A stretch of DNA of 64,000 nucleotides, taken from the IMG/VR virus record IMGVR_UViG_3300005340_000004, positions 1 through 64,000 of that record; one strand, given 5' to 3'. This DNA is from a virus. The notes under the pieces are model-generated. The model was not told the origin of the DNA. It saw only the letters and a program-made list of their open reading frames with translations, and made no database searches. Position 1 is the stretch's first letter, and each line of letters opens with the position of its first letter. This document shows positions 39,164 to 46,935 of this stretch, piece after piece. The position numbers and the translations under genes were made by a program.

Positions 39164-39747
39164 ACATCCCCGTAAATATCTTCCGAGCAGTGGCCTCAGC
39201 CATGAGCAAAGACCTTACTCGATACGTCCTAAACGGGATTGAGGTGGTCCCTAAAAAAGATGGGGTAGTTCTTTGTGCTACAGATGGATACATTTTGATT
39301 TTTGCCTTGATTGAAGGTGAGCATAATTTCAAAGACCCATTCATCATTCCGGCTCATTTGGTTAAATATATCAGGTTAAATACGGCCTTGGCCATTTACG
39401 ATGCAGGGACATCAGTTTGTCTCGATACAGGGAAAACTGAGTTTAAGAGCGTAAAAGTGGATGGAAACTTCCCTGCATGGAGGTTGATGATGAAACCGAA
39501 ATCAGAGTTGGTTCCATCCATGCCTACAGGACTCGGCTGGCAGGTCATGGAAACGATCATAAAGGCTCAGGTTGCGCTTGGAGTCCCTAAGGGCCATCGC
39601 GGTATCCATCAAGTGTTTGGAGAGCAAGGAAGCCCTGCTGGTGTGCGTTACATGCAGCTTGGGGATAACATCGTTACCTGCTTTATGCCGACACGGAAGG
39701 CTGCTGAAGATGCAGGATCGTTCAACTGGCCTGAATGGGTCGGGTAA
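39160..39747 (+). CDS. Putative beta-clamp-like protein
   Basis: This 195-residue protein starts with IFRAVASAMSKDLTRYVLNG and VVPKKDGVVLCATDGYILI, a pattern like the first domain of DnaN-type sliding clamps (helix, strand, then ATDGH/Y). It later has KVDGNFPAWRLMM, like the clamp PDYR region. It is about half the length of bacterial DnaN, so it may act as a multimer or be a clamp-derived protein. Its place beside recombination and replication genes fits. Confidence 0.6.
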   Translation: MNIPVNIFRAVASAMSKDLTRYVLNGIEVVPKKDGVVLCATDGYILIFALIEGEHNFKDPFIIPAHLVKYIRLNTALAIYDAGTSVCLDTGKTEFKSVKVDGNFPAWRLMMKPKSELVPSMPTGLGWQVMETIIKAQVALGVPKGHRGIHQVFGEQGSPAGVRYMQLGDNIVTCFMPTRKAAEDAGSFNWPEWVG

Positions 39748-39750
39748 TTT

Positions 39751-39766
39751 TTATTGAAAACAAGAA
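39751..39766. repeat. Palindromic 16-mer, exact copy
   Basis: TTATTGAAAACAAGAA, one base before the 39768 start codon. Confidence 0.85.
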
Positions 39767-39767
39767 T

Positions 39768-39950
39768 ATGACTTGGAAAGAATTAAAAAGGGCGGTTGAG
39801 GCCAAGAAGGTTAAGGATGATGATGTGATCGCTCTTGCCATCCACTCGTCCGAAAACCCAATGCAATGGCTGTCTGTAAACAAAACTCCTGATGTGGATG
39901 TTTCTAACATGCCTAAGATTAAGTGCATTTCACTTCACCCTAAGAAATAA
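39768..39950 (+). CDS. Hypothetical protein, 60 residues
   Basis: The ATG at 39768 follows a perfect palindrome (39751-39766) almost directly. The product begins MTWKELKRAVEAKKVKDDD, resembling the next gene's product, so the two are probably distant paralogues. Function is unknown. Confidence 0.6.
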   Translation: MTWKELKRAVEAKKVKDDDVIALAIHSSENPMQWLSVNKTPDVDVSNMPKIKCISLHPKK

Positions 39951-39952
39951 AT

Positions 39953-40156
39953 ATGAGCGTAAAAGAACTAATTAAATTTCTTAAAACCCAACCGCAGGAT
40001 TTGCAGGTAGCCTATACTTGTTGCAGCGAACAATGTTTGCTAAATGTGCAAGACATTGAAGTGGCAGAGTTTTGCCTTCCTAGAAATGATGGATGGATTC
40101 AAAACGCTCGTCCAGATATGCCAAAACAATCCTATCTTCTTTTTCCCGGAAATTAA
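39953..40156 (+). CDS. Hypothetical protein, 67 residues
   Basis: It begins MSVKELIKFLKTQPQDLQVA, a pattern common in small phage proteins of unknown role and similar to its upstream neighbour. A Cys pair follows. Confidence 0.6.
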   Translation: MSVKELIKFLKTQPQDLQVAYTCCSEQCLLNVQDIEVAEFCLPRNDGWIQNARPDMPKQSYLLFPGN

Positions 40157-40157
40157 C

Positions 40158-40964
40158 ATGAAAACACTTTTAGAAGCACTATCTCCGATCAAATTCCCAC
40201 AGCTTATTCGCGAGGACATCCCTATTGAAAAGGAAGTCTATCGAAAAGCATTCAAAGCCATTGGGATTGTCGAAAGTTGGCACGATACATCAAACGGCGA
40301 AATCTACATATGGGACGACAAAGAATCCCGACTCTGGTTCTTTGGCCAAAAGGAAGCATTCGTTTCTTACTTCACCTTTGAATACGGGAAGCCGTTCATG
40401 TTCATCAAAGAAAGTCTGCTCGTCACTCGTAAAGGCAACTCCTTTGACTGGAATGTGCTGGCAAAACACCTGATGATGAGCCTTCAGTATCCCATTCCGG
40501 CTTCGGGGGAACTTTTACCTGCTGATGGTCCTTATCCAGCTATCTTGGGAGAGTTGAGTAAAAAGAAACTGTTGCCAAAAGGATCGGAGAAATTTGCCCG
40601 ACATCTGTGGGACCAACGAGTAATGGAAAAGCTCGGGTTTCGACAACCCACACTGTCCCGATACGATGTCCTATTAGTTTTGGTCGAGGCAACCAGCAAC
40701 TATAACTTCAGCACGATTTCAAAATTGCACCCAATTCTCTGGAGCATGGTCGCAGTTCCAGGATTACTTACTCAGACAAATGAAGAAAAGTTGGATCAAA
40801 AGAAAGACGGGATTCAAGAAGTCCAATCCGACTTTATTGAAAACGATAAAGCCGGTTACAACTCAGGGCCCCTCGACCCGCCCATCTGGCCTCCAAGCAA
40901 CATTTACCACGAAAGTCCGCAAGAAGCTGCGCCCGCAATCAGCCAAGAGAAGCAAGGAGAATGA
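40158..40964 (+). CDS. Hypothetical protein, 268 residues
   Basis: The ATG at 40158 follows the previous stop. The product is mixed alpha/beta with an aromatic middle (ESRLWFFGQKEAFVSYFTF) and a Pro/Glu-rich tail. The last 185 bases overlap the HNH gene in another frame. No family was recognised. Confidence 0.6.
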   Translation: MKTLLEALSPIKFPQLIREDIPIEKEVYRKAFKAIGIVESWHDTSNGEIYIWDDKESRLWFFGQKEAFVSYFTFEYGKPFMFIKESLLVTRKGNSFDWNVLAKHLMMSLQYPIPASGELLPADGPYPAILGELSKKKLLPKGSEKFARHLWDQRVMEKLGFRQPTLSRYDVLLVLVEATSNYNFSTISKLHPILWSMVAVPGLLTQTNEEKLDQKKDGIQEVQSDFIENDKAGYNSGPLDPPIWPPSNIYHESPQEAAPAISQEKQGE

Positions 40965-41199
40965 ACTTTACCTTAAAAATCGAGCGCGATACCTCGTCGC
41001 CGTGCCATTTTGCGAGTGTTGCCGAGCTAGAGGCTTGGAACCGCAGCCAGCAACGCAAATCCATCACCGAGCCGGAAGAATGGGCAAGTGGCTCTTGGAC
41101 GAATCCTACTGGTGCGCCATCTGCTCAGCCTGTCACGACTGGGCGCACACCAATGGAAAAGAAGCTGAATCCCTCGGCATAATCATACGAATCCGATGA
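40780..41199 (+). CDS. HNH-type nuclease-like protein
   Basis: In this 139-residue protein the second half has the zinc/HNH layout: FCECCRARGLEPQ, ATQIHHRAGRMGKW and ICSACHDWAHTN. The first 55 residues are basic and come from a 185-base overlap with the previous gene, so a shorter protein from a later start is possible. It resembles small phage HNH proteins placed in recombination regions. Confidence 0.7.
   Translation: MKKSWIKRKTGFKKSNPTLLKTIKPVTTQGPSTRPSGLQATFTTKVRKKLRPQSAKRSKENELYLKNRARYLVAVPFCECCRARGLEPQPATQIHHRAGRMGKWLLDESYWCAICSACHDWAHTNGKEAESLGIIIRIR
40835..40850. repeat. Palindromic 16-mer, exact copy
   Basis: TTATTGAAAACGATAA, inside the overlap of two genes, encoding FIENDK in one frame. 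Confidence 0.85.
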
Positions 41200-41203
41200 A
41201 GTT

Positions 41204-41431
41204 ATGAAAAGCATACCCACAATGGAAATTGTCCGAAATATCTACCTAGAGCACGCCGAAGATGGTCACATTATCGTCGGTCCAGATGCTGATGGATTGA
41301 ATCTCCCAGAAATTCTTTGGAAGGAGCCAGACGGAAAAATTGTGGCTCAAATGACCTTCAGTCCTATCGTTGCAAATTTGGTTGCCAAGGCACTTCTGGA
41401 TGTTTCAAACGAACTCGCCGAAAAAGCATGA
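41204..41431 (+). CDS. Hypothetical protein, 75 residues
   Basis: It contains EDGHIIVGPDADGLNLPEIL in the middle and a helical end. It overlaps the next gene by four bases. No family was recognised. Confidence 0.6.
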   Translation: MKSIPTMEIVRNIYLEHAEDGHIIVGPDADGLNLPEILWKEPDGKIVAQMTFSPIVANLVAKALLDVSNELAEKA

Positions 41432-41622
41432 ATGAAATTATATCAACTTTGGTTGAACTATGGCGATTTGACATCTGGGTATTCAGCCAATGGTGGGTCT
41501 ATGCACCGTGTTTCATCCCTGCCACATTCTACCTGATGTTCTTCTTTCTGAAATGGATGGTGATTACTGCGCCTGCATGGCTCCCAATCGCCGTCATTAT
41601 TGCAATCTGGAGAGCCAAATGA
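41428..41622 (+). CDS. Small membrane protein, 64 residues
   Basis: The ATG at 41428 gives an ATGA overlap. Two hydrophobic, aromatic-rich spans are visible (YAPCFIPATFYLMFFFL and APAWLPIAVIIAIW). Function is unknown. Confidence 0.6.
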   Translation: MNEIISTLVELWRFDIWVFSQWWVYAPCFIPATFYLMFFFLKWMVITAPAWLPIAVIIAIWRAK

Positions 41623-41789
41623 TTGACAAAACCACACTTAGAGAAATGAAAACATTTTTCGAGTCCCGTCTTTACATGGACCGAAAACAAAACAAGGACT
41701 GGTGCGGTTCAGCCGTAGCCACAGAAGACGCCCGTCAGCTAGAAAGATTCTTGGAACTCATCAAAAAGATCGAGAATCTTACAGAGTAG
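41619..41789 (+). CDS. Hypothetical helical protein, 56 residues
   Basis: An ATGA overlap supports the start at 41619. The product is charged and helical (TTLREMKTFFESRLYMDRKQ). No family was recognised. Confidence 0.55.
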   Translation: MIDKTTLREMKTFFESRLYMDRKQNKDWCGSAVATEDARQLERFLELIKKIENLTE

Positions 41790-41856
41790 ATTGATCTTTC
41801 TCGAAAAAAGATTGTTGACTTCTTCGCAAGAAATAGAGATAAACATAATCAGATAT

Positions 41857-42057
41857 ATGAAATACAAAGCAATTGTTAATTTAATCGCCTTGGTAGTGAT
41901 TACTGCATGGTTATTTTCACTTGTGCATCAACAGATTCCAATTCGGAGCACTCCCGAAGAGGTTGGTTGGTGGACTGCCATTTCCTTTTGGACTTTCTTC
42001 ATTGTTACTTTTTACATGGGCTGGGATTTCGGTCGCGAATTTCCAAAGAAGAAATAG
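41857..42057 (+). CDS. Two-span membrane protein, 66 residues
   Basis: The start follows an AGATAT leader with GAGATAAACA upstream, as before the 33839 gene. A TTGACT lies at 41812 as a possible -35 box, but the spacing to a -10 is not ideal. Spans lie at about 6-22 and 38-56 (VGWWTAISFWTFFIVTFYMG). Function is unknown. Confidence 0.6.
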   Translation: MKYKAIVNLIALVVITAWLFSLVHQQIPIRSTPEEVGWWTAISFWTFFIVTFYMGWDFGREFPKKK

Positions 42058-42058
42058 C

Positions 42059-42193
42059 ATGAAAAAGATACCAGCTATCGAAACATTCGGGAATACATGT
42101 TCCTCGCCCCTATTCTGGATTGCCCTGAGTCAAAAGCGCCGTGAAGTGAAGAAGGGTCTTATTGCTCGTTTGTGGGCCAAGGTGAGGGGGTAA
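42059..42193 (+). CDS. Hypothetical basic protein, 44 residues
   Basis: This short frame begins MKKIPAIETFGNTCSSPLF and ends in a basic helix. It fills the gap before the exonuclease gene. Support is by packing alone. Confidence 0.5.
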   Translation: MKKIPAIETFGNTCSSPLFWIALSQKRREVKKGLIARLWAKVRG

Positions 42194-42194
42194 T

Positions 42195-42992
42195 ATGGGA
42201 CATTTCTATAAACGCGACGGCTCTCCCATGTTTGAGGTTCCTAAGAAAAAGGGGGACGGGATGCGCTCGACCACCATCAAAGACTGTCGGGAGCTTGGTC
42301 TTTATCCCTCAGTCACTACGATCTTTCAGGGAGTTCTTGTTAAGCCCGAACTGGACAAATGGAAGCAGAAGCAGGTTCTGTTGGCTGCGCTTACCTTGCC
42401 TAGAGTTCCGGGAGAAACCGAGGATGAATATTGCGAACGCATCATTCGGGATGCTTTTCAACAAGTGGGAGACGCCGCTGATTTGGGTTCGGCGGTCCAT
42501 CAAGCTATTGAGGATCATTTCCAGGGATTCCGATTTCAACCCTCACTTCGCCCTTACGTCGATCTGGTTGAGCAATGGGCCAAGGATAATGAGGTAGAGT
42601 TCTTGAGGCATGAGGTTCGTCTGGTAAATCCGGTTATCGGATACGCTGGAACCACCGATGCGATTGCTTTGGTCAAGGGTCAGTATACGATCATCGACTT
42701 CAAAACCCGCAAGACTCGTCCTGAATACAAGATTGAGCCTTGGTCCACAGAACCCATGCAAATCGCTGCTTATGCCAACTGTGAGATTTTGGGACTGACT
42801 GACGAGCCTTTGAAAGTCGCGCAAGGATGTAATGTTTACCTGTCTACGACCGAACCCGGCAGAATTGGTGATGCTTGGTATGACATCGAAAAGCTCGATA
42901 AGGAGTTCGATTGCTTCACCCACATCTGCAAGGTCTACCAGCATCTCAATCGGTGGACTCCACCAGTTATTGAAAACAATAATGAAATTTGA
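42195..42992 (+). CDS. RecB/Cas4-like PD-(D/E)XK exonuclease
   Basis: The nuclease core of this 265-residue protein is clear: GSAVHQAIEDHF near residue 99 (catalytic His), VIGYAGTTDAIAL near 147 (the GxxD motif), YTIIDFKTRKTRPE near 164 (DxK) and EPMQIAAYANCE near 186 (the QxxxY helix). Phage enzymes of this class digest DNA ends for recombination with an SSB or annealing protein. The downstream SSB-like gene at 43626 fits this role. A perfect palindrome overlaps its end. Confidence 0.85.
   Translation: MGHFYKRDGSPMFEVPKKKGDGMRSTTIKDCRELGLYPSVTTIFQGVLVKPELDKWKQKQVLLAALTLPRVPGETEDEYCERIIRDAFQQVGDAADLGSAVHQAIEDHFQGFRFQPSLRPYVDLVEQWAKDNEVEFLRHEVRLVNPVIGYAGTTDAIALVKGQYTIIDFKTRKTRPEYKIEPWSTEPMQIAAYANCEILGLTDEPLKVAQGCNVYLSTTEPGRIGDAWYDIEKLDKEFDCFTHICKVYQHLNRWTPPVIENNNEI
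42967..42982. repeat. Palindromic 16-mer, exact copy
   Basis: TTATTGAAAACAATAA, sharing its last base with the 42982 start codon and encoding VIENNN at the end of the exonuclease. Confidence 0.85.
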
Positions 42993-43182
42993 TTCTCCAG
43001 AAACAGAACAGGCATGGTTAAAAGATACGGCTGAACACTACCAAGCCAAAGCCCAAGAAATCATGCAGAAAGAACAATTTAAGCGTGCAGACTTGGATAA
43101 ATACCAATCATACTCAGCACTCTCAGACGCAGCCAAAGAACTTGCGGAACTTCTCCGCGAAGAACAGAATAAACATAAATAA
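42982..43182 (+). CDS. Hypothetical helical protein, 66 residues
   Basis: The ATG at 42982 shares one base with a perfect palindrome (42967-42982). The product is helical and charged (AKELAELLREEQNKHK at the end). No family was recognised. Confidence 0.55.
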   Translation: MKFDSPETEQAWLKDTAEHYQAKAQEIMQKEQFKRADLDKYQSYSALSDAAKELAELLREEQNKHK

Positions 43183-43184
43183 AT

Positions 43185-43607
43185 ATGTATCACCATAAAG
43201 AAACCACCAAGAAATCTTTCCTTGGAAAGACTCTGAACAACATCGCCAGAATTGATGAATCCACGGTTAAAATCTCTTTTGGAGACGGAGAGGAATGTAT
43301 TTTGGATGTGGAAGGCGACTGCTGTTCACATTCCATCTTTTACGAAATTGATTTTCCTGAGCCTGCAAAGGGAGGGGTAATTACTGATCTAGATGAGTCT
43401 GGATACGGCGATTCAAAATCCACCTCAACCGTCGATAGTGAAGAAGTTGCTACTGAAAAAGTAAAAGCTCTTTTTCCTGATTTTTATATCGAGTGCCTGA
43501 GCATTTGGAATGTAGTTTTCTCTACATCCAAGGGAGATGTCATTGTTCGTCACATCAATTCCAGTAATGGATATTACGACGGAATGACCGGATACAAATT
43601 CAATTAA
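43185..43607 (+). CDS. Hypothetical protein, 140 residues
   Basis: This beta-rich acidic protein contains FGDGEECILDVEGDCCSHSI, then an acidic linker and a C-terminal IVRHINSSNGYYDGM. It resembles small phage proteins of unknown function with a paired-Cys core. Confidence 0.6.
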   Translation: MYHHKETTKKSFLGKTLNNIARIDESTVKISFGDGEECILDVEGDCCSHSIFYEIDFPEPAKGGVITDLDESGYGDSKSTSTVDSEEVATEKVKALFPDFYIECLSIWNVVFSTSKGDVIVRHINSSNGYYDGMTGYKFN

Positions 43608-43625
43608 CTTAAACCATAAAACAAT

Positions 43626-44342
43626 ATGAGCAGATCAGCACCTAGCGACCGCATCCAAAACCCGGCAACCAAATTTTTCTCCTGGGACGCAGGAGAAGGA
43701 ATTGTGCAGTTCTACGATAAAGAAAAGAAAGAGAACGTCAAAGTTGAGGGTGAATTTGCCTTCATCCTTCTCGACGAACTCGCCACAATCAAAGGCTGGC
43801 ATGAAGCCTCCTCAACGGGCATTTACTCGAACGAAGTCAAAGACACCCGCCAGGAAGTCCTGATCGTTCGTAACTTCAACAAGGAAACTCTGGCCGAAGG
43901 GGTCTACAAGACCATCAAGGATCGTGTGGTGGCCGCAGGAGGTAAATACTGCGCTTCTCTCTACATCGCCTACAAGGACGGTAAAGAGTTGAAGATTGCC
44001 AATCTCTCCCTAAAAGGGGCAGGATTTGGGCCTTGGCTTGAGTTCGCCAAGAACAACCGCGCCGACATCTACAAGAAGGCTGTCTTTATTTCGGGAACGA
44101 CCGAAGGGAAAAAGGGTCGCGTCACCTTCCAAATGCCTGTCTTCTCCCTCAAAGAGATTGCGGAGGAAACCAATGACCAAGCTACCGAACTGGATCAGCA
44201 GCTTCAGACTTACTTGAAGAGCTATCTGGCTCAGCCTAAGGCCCGACAGGTTGATGAGTTCAATCAGTCGCATGATTATGGAGATGAAGAAGCGCCTCAG
44301 CGTGAGCCTGAAGACGAAGACCCAGATTCGATTCCCTTTTAA
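43626..44342 (+). CDS. SSB-like single-stranded DNA-binding protein
   Basis: This 238-residue protein has an N-terminal beta-rich region (NPATKFFSWDAGEGIVQFYD, FAFILLDELATIKGW) like phage single-strand-binding proteins. It ends in a highly acidic tail with the terminal PDSIPF. Bacterial SSB proteins end in a similar DDDIPF tip that docks partner enzymes. The tip match and the neighbouring exonuclease are the strongest evidence. The start follows an ACAAT leader. Confidence 0.75.
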   Translation: MSRSAPSDRIQNPATKFFSWDAGEGIVQFYDKEKKENVKVEGEFAFILLDELATIKGWHEASSTGIYSNEVKDTRQEVLIVRNFNKETLAEGVYKTIKDRVVAAGGKYCASLYIAYKDGKELKIANLSLKGAGFGPWLEFAKNNRADIYKKAVFISGTTEGKKGRVTFQMPVFSLKEIAEETNDQATELDQQLQTYLKSYLAQPKARQVDEFNQSHDYGDEEAPQREPEDEDPDSIPF

Positions 44343-44370
44343 TCCTAATAACTAAACTAAAACACCCGAT

Positions 44371-44392
44371 GCTGTGCCGGGAAATGCACAGC
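44371..44392 (+). other. Hairpin in the leader after the SSB-like gene
   Basis: GCTGTGC (44371-44377) pairs with GCACAGC (44386-44392), followed by AAAATCTATAT and the ATG at 44404. It could be a weak terminator or a leader structure for the downstream gene. Confidence 0.5.
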
Positions 44393-44403
44393 AAAATCTA
44401 TAT

Positions 44404-44910
44404 ATGAAAATTGATACATCAACCACAGCATGGAAAATAGCTGACGATATCGTTAGCTACATCGCGCAAACGCCATCGTCCGAGCTTTCGGACGCCAATA
44501 TTGCAGGACTTACCCCGGCAATTAAGCGGATTGTTCTTTCTGGAATTTCCTCAATGCCGGACGCATATGAAGAATTACAGGCAGCGCGAGAAGCCGGAAA
44601 GACGATTCAATTCAAGCCAGACCATTTCATGCCATGGGAAGACATCTTGCCACATCAAAGCCTTTCGGCTCGCGATCCATCGGCATACCGCATCAAGCCC
44701 CAATTTCAGCTTCCAGAAAAACGGCCTTACTCAAAAGAATCGTGGAATTTTGAATGGGTAAAACCTGTAAATGGCAATCGCGATGTTCGCGTTCTGGCAA
44801 TTGATGAAACCCAAATTTACTCCCATTTTGGCGCGAACACTTTTGAAGAATTGATGCGTGGATATGTAGGCTCTAACGACCGAGTCACATGGACCGAGCT
44901 GTATCGCTAA
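44404..44910 (+). CDS. Hypothetical protein, 168 residues
   Basis: The ATG at 44404 follows CTATAT. The product has a helical start (TSTTAWKIADDIVSYIAQTP) and a mixed C-terminus. No family was recognised. Confidence 0.6.
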   Translation: MKIDTSTTAWKIADDIVSYIAQTPSSELSDANIAGLTPAIKRIVLSGISSMPDAYEELQAAREAGKTIQFKPDHFMPWEDILPHQSLSARDPSAYRIKPQFQLPEKRPYSKESWNFEWVKPVNGNRDVRVLAIDETQIYSHFGANTFEELMRGYVGSNDRVTWTELYR

Positions 44911-44911
44911 C

Positions 44912-44927
44912 TTATTGAAAACAAGAA
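44912..44927. repeat. Palindromic 16-mer, exact copy
   Basis: TTATTGAAAACAAGAA, one base before the 44929 start codon of the winged-helix gene. Confidence 0.85.
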
Positions 44928-44928
44928 T

Positions 44929-45957
44929 ATGAAAAACACAGACCAAGAAATCCGCTTCCTCGCAACCGAGGCCCAGAAGATTCAGGGCGACATCACCATT
45001 AACTCCATCATTAGCCATTGTAAGGTTGGGTATAACAAAGCGAAGTTAGTATTCGACTACCTGCAAGAAAAGGGTGTTGAGGTGGTGATTGAGCCGGAGG
45101 TTATTGACGAATCAGTGACTGCTCCTATTGCTGAGGCTATTCCCGTGGCGGAAACTGTTGTGGTAGTTGATGAAGTGGTTGCCGAAAAAGATCACTCGCA
45201 AGAATTGGCGATTATCGAGGCCGGAAGTCAGCCATTGAACCTTGGCGCAGCTCTTGGGCAGCTCCTGCAAAAGTTCTCCATGGGAGAAAAACTTACGCAG
45301 TGTGTCCCAATTGAAGGGACGACCGACCTTGATATTGGTCGAGGCATTCAAGTTCTGACCGGAGTCAAGAACTGGACCGAGCTTGGGTTGGGCGATCTTA
45401 TCAACGAGCTTGAATCTCGGGGCCATGAAAATGTTATCCCCGCCATCATCTCAAACCTTGGTCTGGAGGAATCCTACTCAACCCTTTCGGCTTACGCCCG
45501 CACCGCTAAGGTTGTTTCAAATGAACTCCGCGAACTTCCTGGACTTCGCTACTCTCATTTGAATGAGGTGGCCTGCTCCAAGTTCTCCGATGATCCAGAG
45601 AAGCAATCTCAGGCGGTAAAGGAAGTGCTCATTGCTGCGTCAGAAAAGGGCTTAAACGTGGCCCAGACACGGGAAGCAGTATTGAATCGAAAAGGAAAGT
45701 CAACGAAGCCTACGCCTAAATCTACTCCATCAACCACACCTAAGCACGGTCGATACATCGTTGTGTCCAAGGTAGAGTGTGAGCATTCCTACAGCACGGA
45801 TAATCTTCCTGACCCGGATGATAACCACATCGTAATCGACACGCTGGATTCTGTCATCTCCTGCCATGCTTGCTCGGGACTGCCAACGTGGATTCCCCTC
45901 CCTTTGGAAAAGCTGGCAGCTACGGTTGCTGAAGTTGAAGTGGAGGTTGTGCGATGA
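44929..45957 (+). CDS. Winged-helix protein with FtsK-gamma-like N-terminus
   Basis: In the first 60 residues of this 342-residue protein, SIISHCKVGYNKAKLVFDYL resembles the DNA-reading gamma domain of FtsK. An acidic Val-rich linker, a helical middle domain (YARTAKVVSNELRELPGLRY) with a possible second helix-turn-helix, a Lys/Thr-rich linker and a Cys-containing end follow. It is a plausible sequence-specific DNA-binding protein and so a candidate reader of the palindromes; a perfect copy lies two bases before its start. This link is inference. Confidence 0.6.
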   Translation: MKNTDQEIRFLATEAQKIQGDITINSIISHCKVGYNKAKLVFDYLQEKGVEVVIEPEVIDESVTAPIAEAIPVAETVVVVDEVVAEKDHSQELAIIEAGSQPLNLGAALGQLLQKFSMGEKLTQCVPIEGTTDLDIGRGIQVLTGVKNWTELGLGDLINELESRGHENVIPAIISNLGLEESYSTLSAYARTAKVVSNELRELPGLRYSHLNEVACSKFSDDPEKQSQAVKEVLIAASEKGLNVAQTREAVLNRKGKSTKPTPKSTPSTTPKHGRYIVVSKVECEHSYSTDNLPDPDDNHIVIDTLDSVISCHACSGLPTWIPLPLEKLAATVAEVEVEVVR

Positions 45958-46142
45958 ACAGGGAAATCGAAGGGGTAACAGTTGGAATGTTTGTCGGAAT
46001 CATTCTTTTCGCTATATTCTGGGGAATATGCATCCGTCCAATTCATAACGACATATGGGAACGTAACGCTGTTAAAAACGGGAAGGCGGAATACGTTCTT
46101 AACCCCAACAATGGGACAACTACATGGAGATGGAAGCCGTAG
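45954..46142 (+). CDS. Small single-pass membrane protein, 62 residues
   Basis: It starts in an ATGA overlap. A hydrophobic span (GMFVGIILFAIFWGICI) is followed by a polar tail ending TTTWRWKP. It is the last plus-strand gene before a convergent junction. Confidence 0.65.
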   Translation: MNREIEGVTVGMFVGIILFAIFWGICIRPIHNDIWERNAVKNGKAEYVLNPNNGTTTWRWKP

Positions 46143-46167
46143 TCCTAAAACAAATTAGTTGATTTTA

Positions 46168-46243
46168 TTTTGCGCCTACACTAAAGGGTTCCTTAGCAGG
46201 GGAACAAATCTGCTTAAAGAATCCGATAGTGTAGCGCGCAAAA
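46168..46243. ncRNA. Compact pseudoknotted RNA candidate
   Basis: A 16-bp stem with one bulged base (46168-46183 with 46227-46243) closes a 43-base core. Inside, GTTCC (46188-46192) pairs with GGAAC (46201-46205), and AGCAG in that loop (46195-46199) can pair with CTGCT (46210-46214), giving a pseudoknot. It lies between two convergent genes and just before a bidirectional terminator, so the transcribed strand is unclear. The class is unknown. Confidence 0.5.
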
Positions 46244-46256
46244 TTATCTGACGAGA

Positions 46257-46290
46257 AAAGACCGGGAGATTAAGTTTTCCCGGTCTTTTT
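46257..46290. terminator. Strong bidirectional terminator
   Basis: AAAGACCGGGA (46257-46267) pairs perfectly with TCCCGGTCTTT (46278-46288), with an A-run on one side and a T-run on the other. It separates the convergent plus replication block and minus lysis block. Confidence 0.85.
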
Positions 46291-46855
46291 ATGCCCACGA
46301 CCAACTCGCATCCACAAGGAATGGAGGGGCGAGGTTGAATAGCTTTTGTGCCCCCGGAGCCAAGTCTATCACAGCTCCGTTCTCTGTGTTTTTGATCCAC
46401 GGCATACGATCCCCGACAATACATTCTTTTGTCTGTCCATTGATCGTTACCAAAACTTTCTTCCCAGATGCAGCCTGAGCACTACCGAATTTCTGAATCA
46501 TGTAATCGGGCTGCACAGCTACATAGGGAATGTTGATATTGGTTGTATCTATTCCTGTGTAACCAATTCCGTTGTCACCAAAACCAAAGCAGTAATTATC
46601 GCTGAATCCCTTTGCCTTACAATGATTGAAGGCTCTTACATCTGCCGGATCGGCAAAGCTGCTCGCCTTACCCTGAATCGCCCCAGAGCCGCCATTCTCT
46701 GAGCTGTTCTGGGGATTCGATTTTGGGGGCCATTGCTCGTTATTCCCCGCCGAAGCAAGTTGATCGTAAGCCTTGCGGGTATCTGACCCAAAGATTCCGT
46801 CGACAGTTACACCTAACAATCTTTGGACGGCCTGTCTGATTTCTTTGGCTGTCAT
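46289..46855 (-). CDS. Putative lysin: PG-binding plus RlpA-like domain
   Basis: The N-terminal 35 residues of this 188-residue protein resemble a peptidoglycan-binding repeat (VQRLLGVTVDGIFGSDTRKA). The rest resembles a double-psi beta-barrel protein: KASSFADPADVRAFNHC, CFGFGDNGIGYTG, ECIVGDRMPWIKN and VIDLAPGAQKLFN. Such folds occur in cell-wall enzymes, and the neighbouring holin-like gene supports a lysis role. The reaction is not proven. A perfect palindrome overlaps the start. Confidence 0.7.
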   Translation of the reverse strand: MTAKEIRQAVQRLLGVTVDGIFGSDTRKAYDQLASAGNNEQWPPKSNPQNSSENGGSGAIQGKASSFADPADVRAFNHCKAKGFSDNYCFGFGDNGIGYTGIDTTNINIPYVAVQPDYMIQKFGSAQAASGKKVLVTINGQTKECIVGDRMPWIKNTENGAVIDLAPGAQKLFNLAPPFLVDASWSWA

Positions 46856-46871
46856 TTATCGAAAACAATAA
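46856..46871. repeat. Palindromic 16-mer, exact copy
   Basis: TTATCGAAAACAATAA, directly before the 46855 start codon of the putative lysin. Confidence 0.85.
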
Positions 46872-46935
46872 CGTCGCGTTCGCGTGAGAAGATATTCAAA
46901 ATGAAATTCGAAGCCTGCTGGTGATCTAAATAAAT

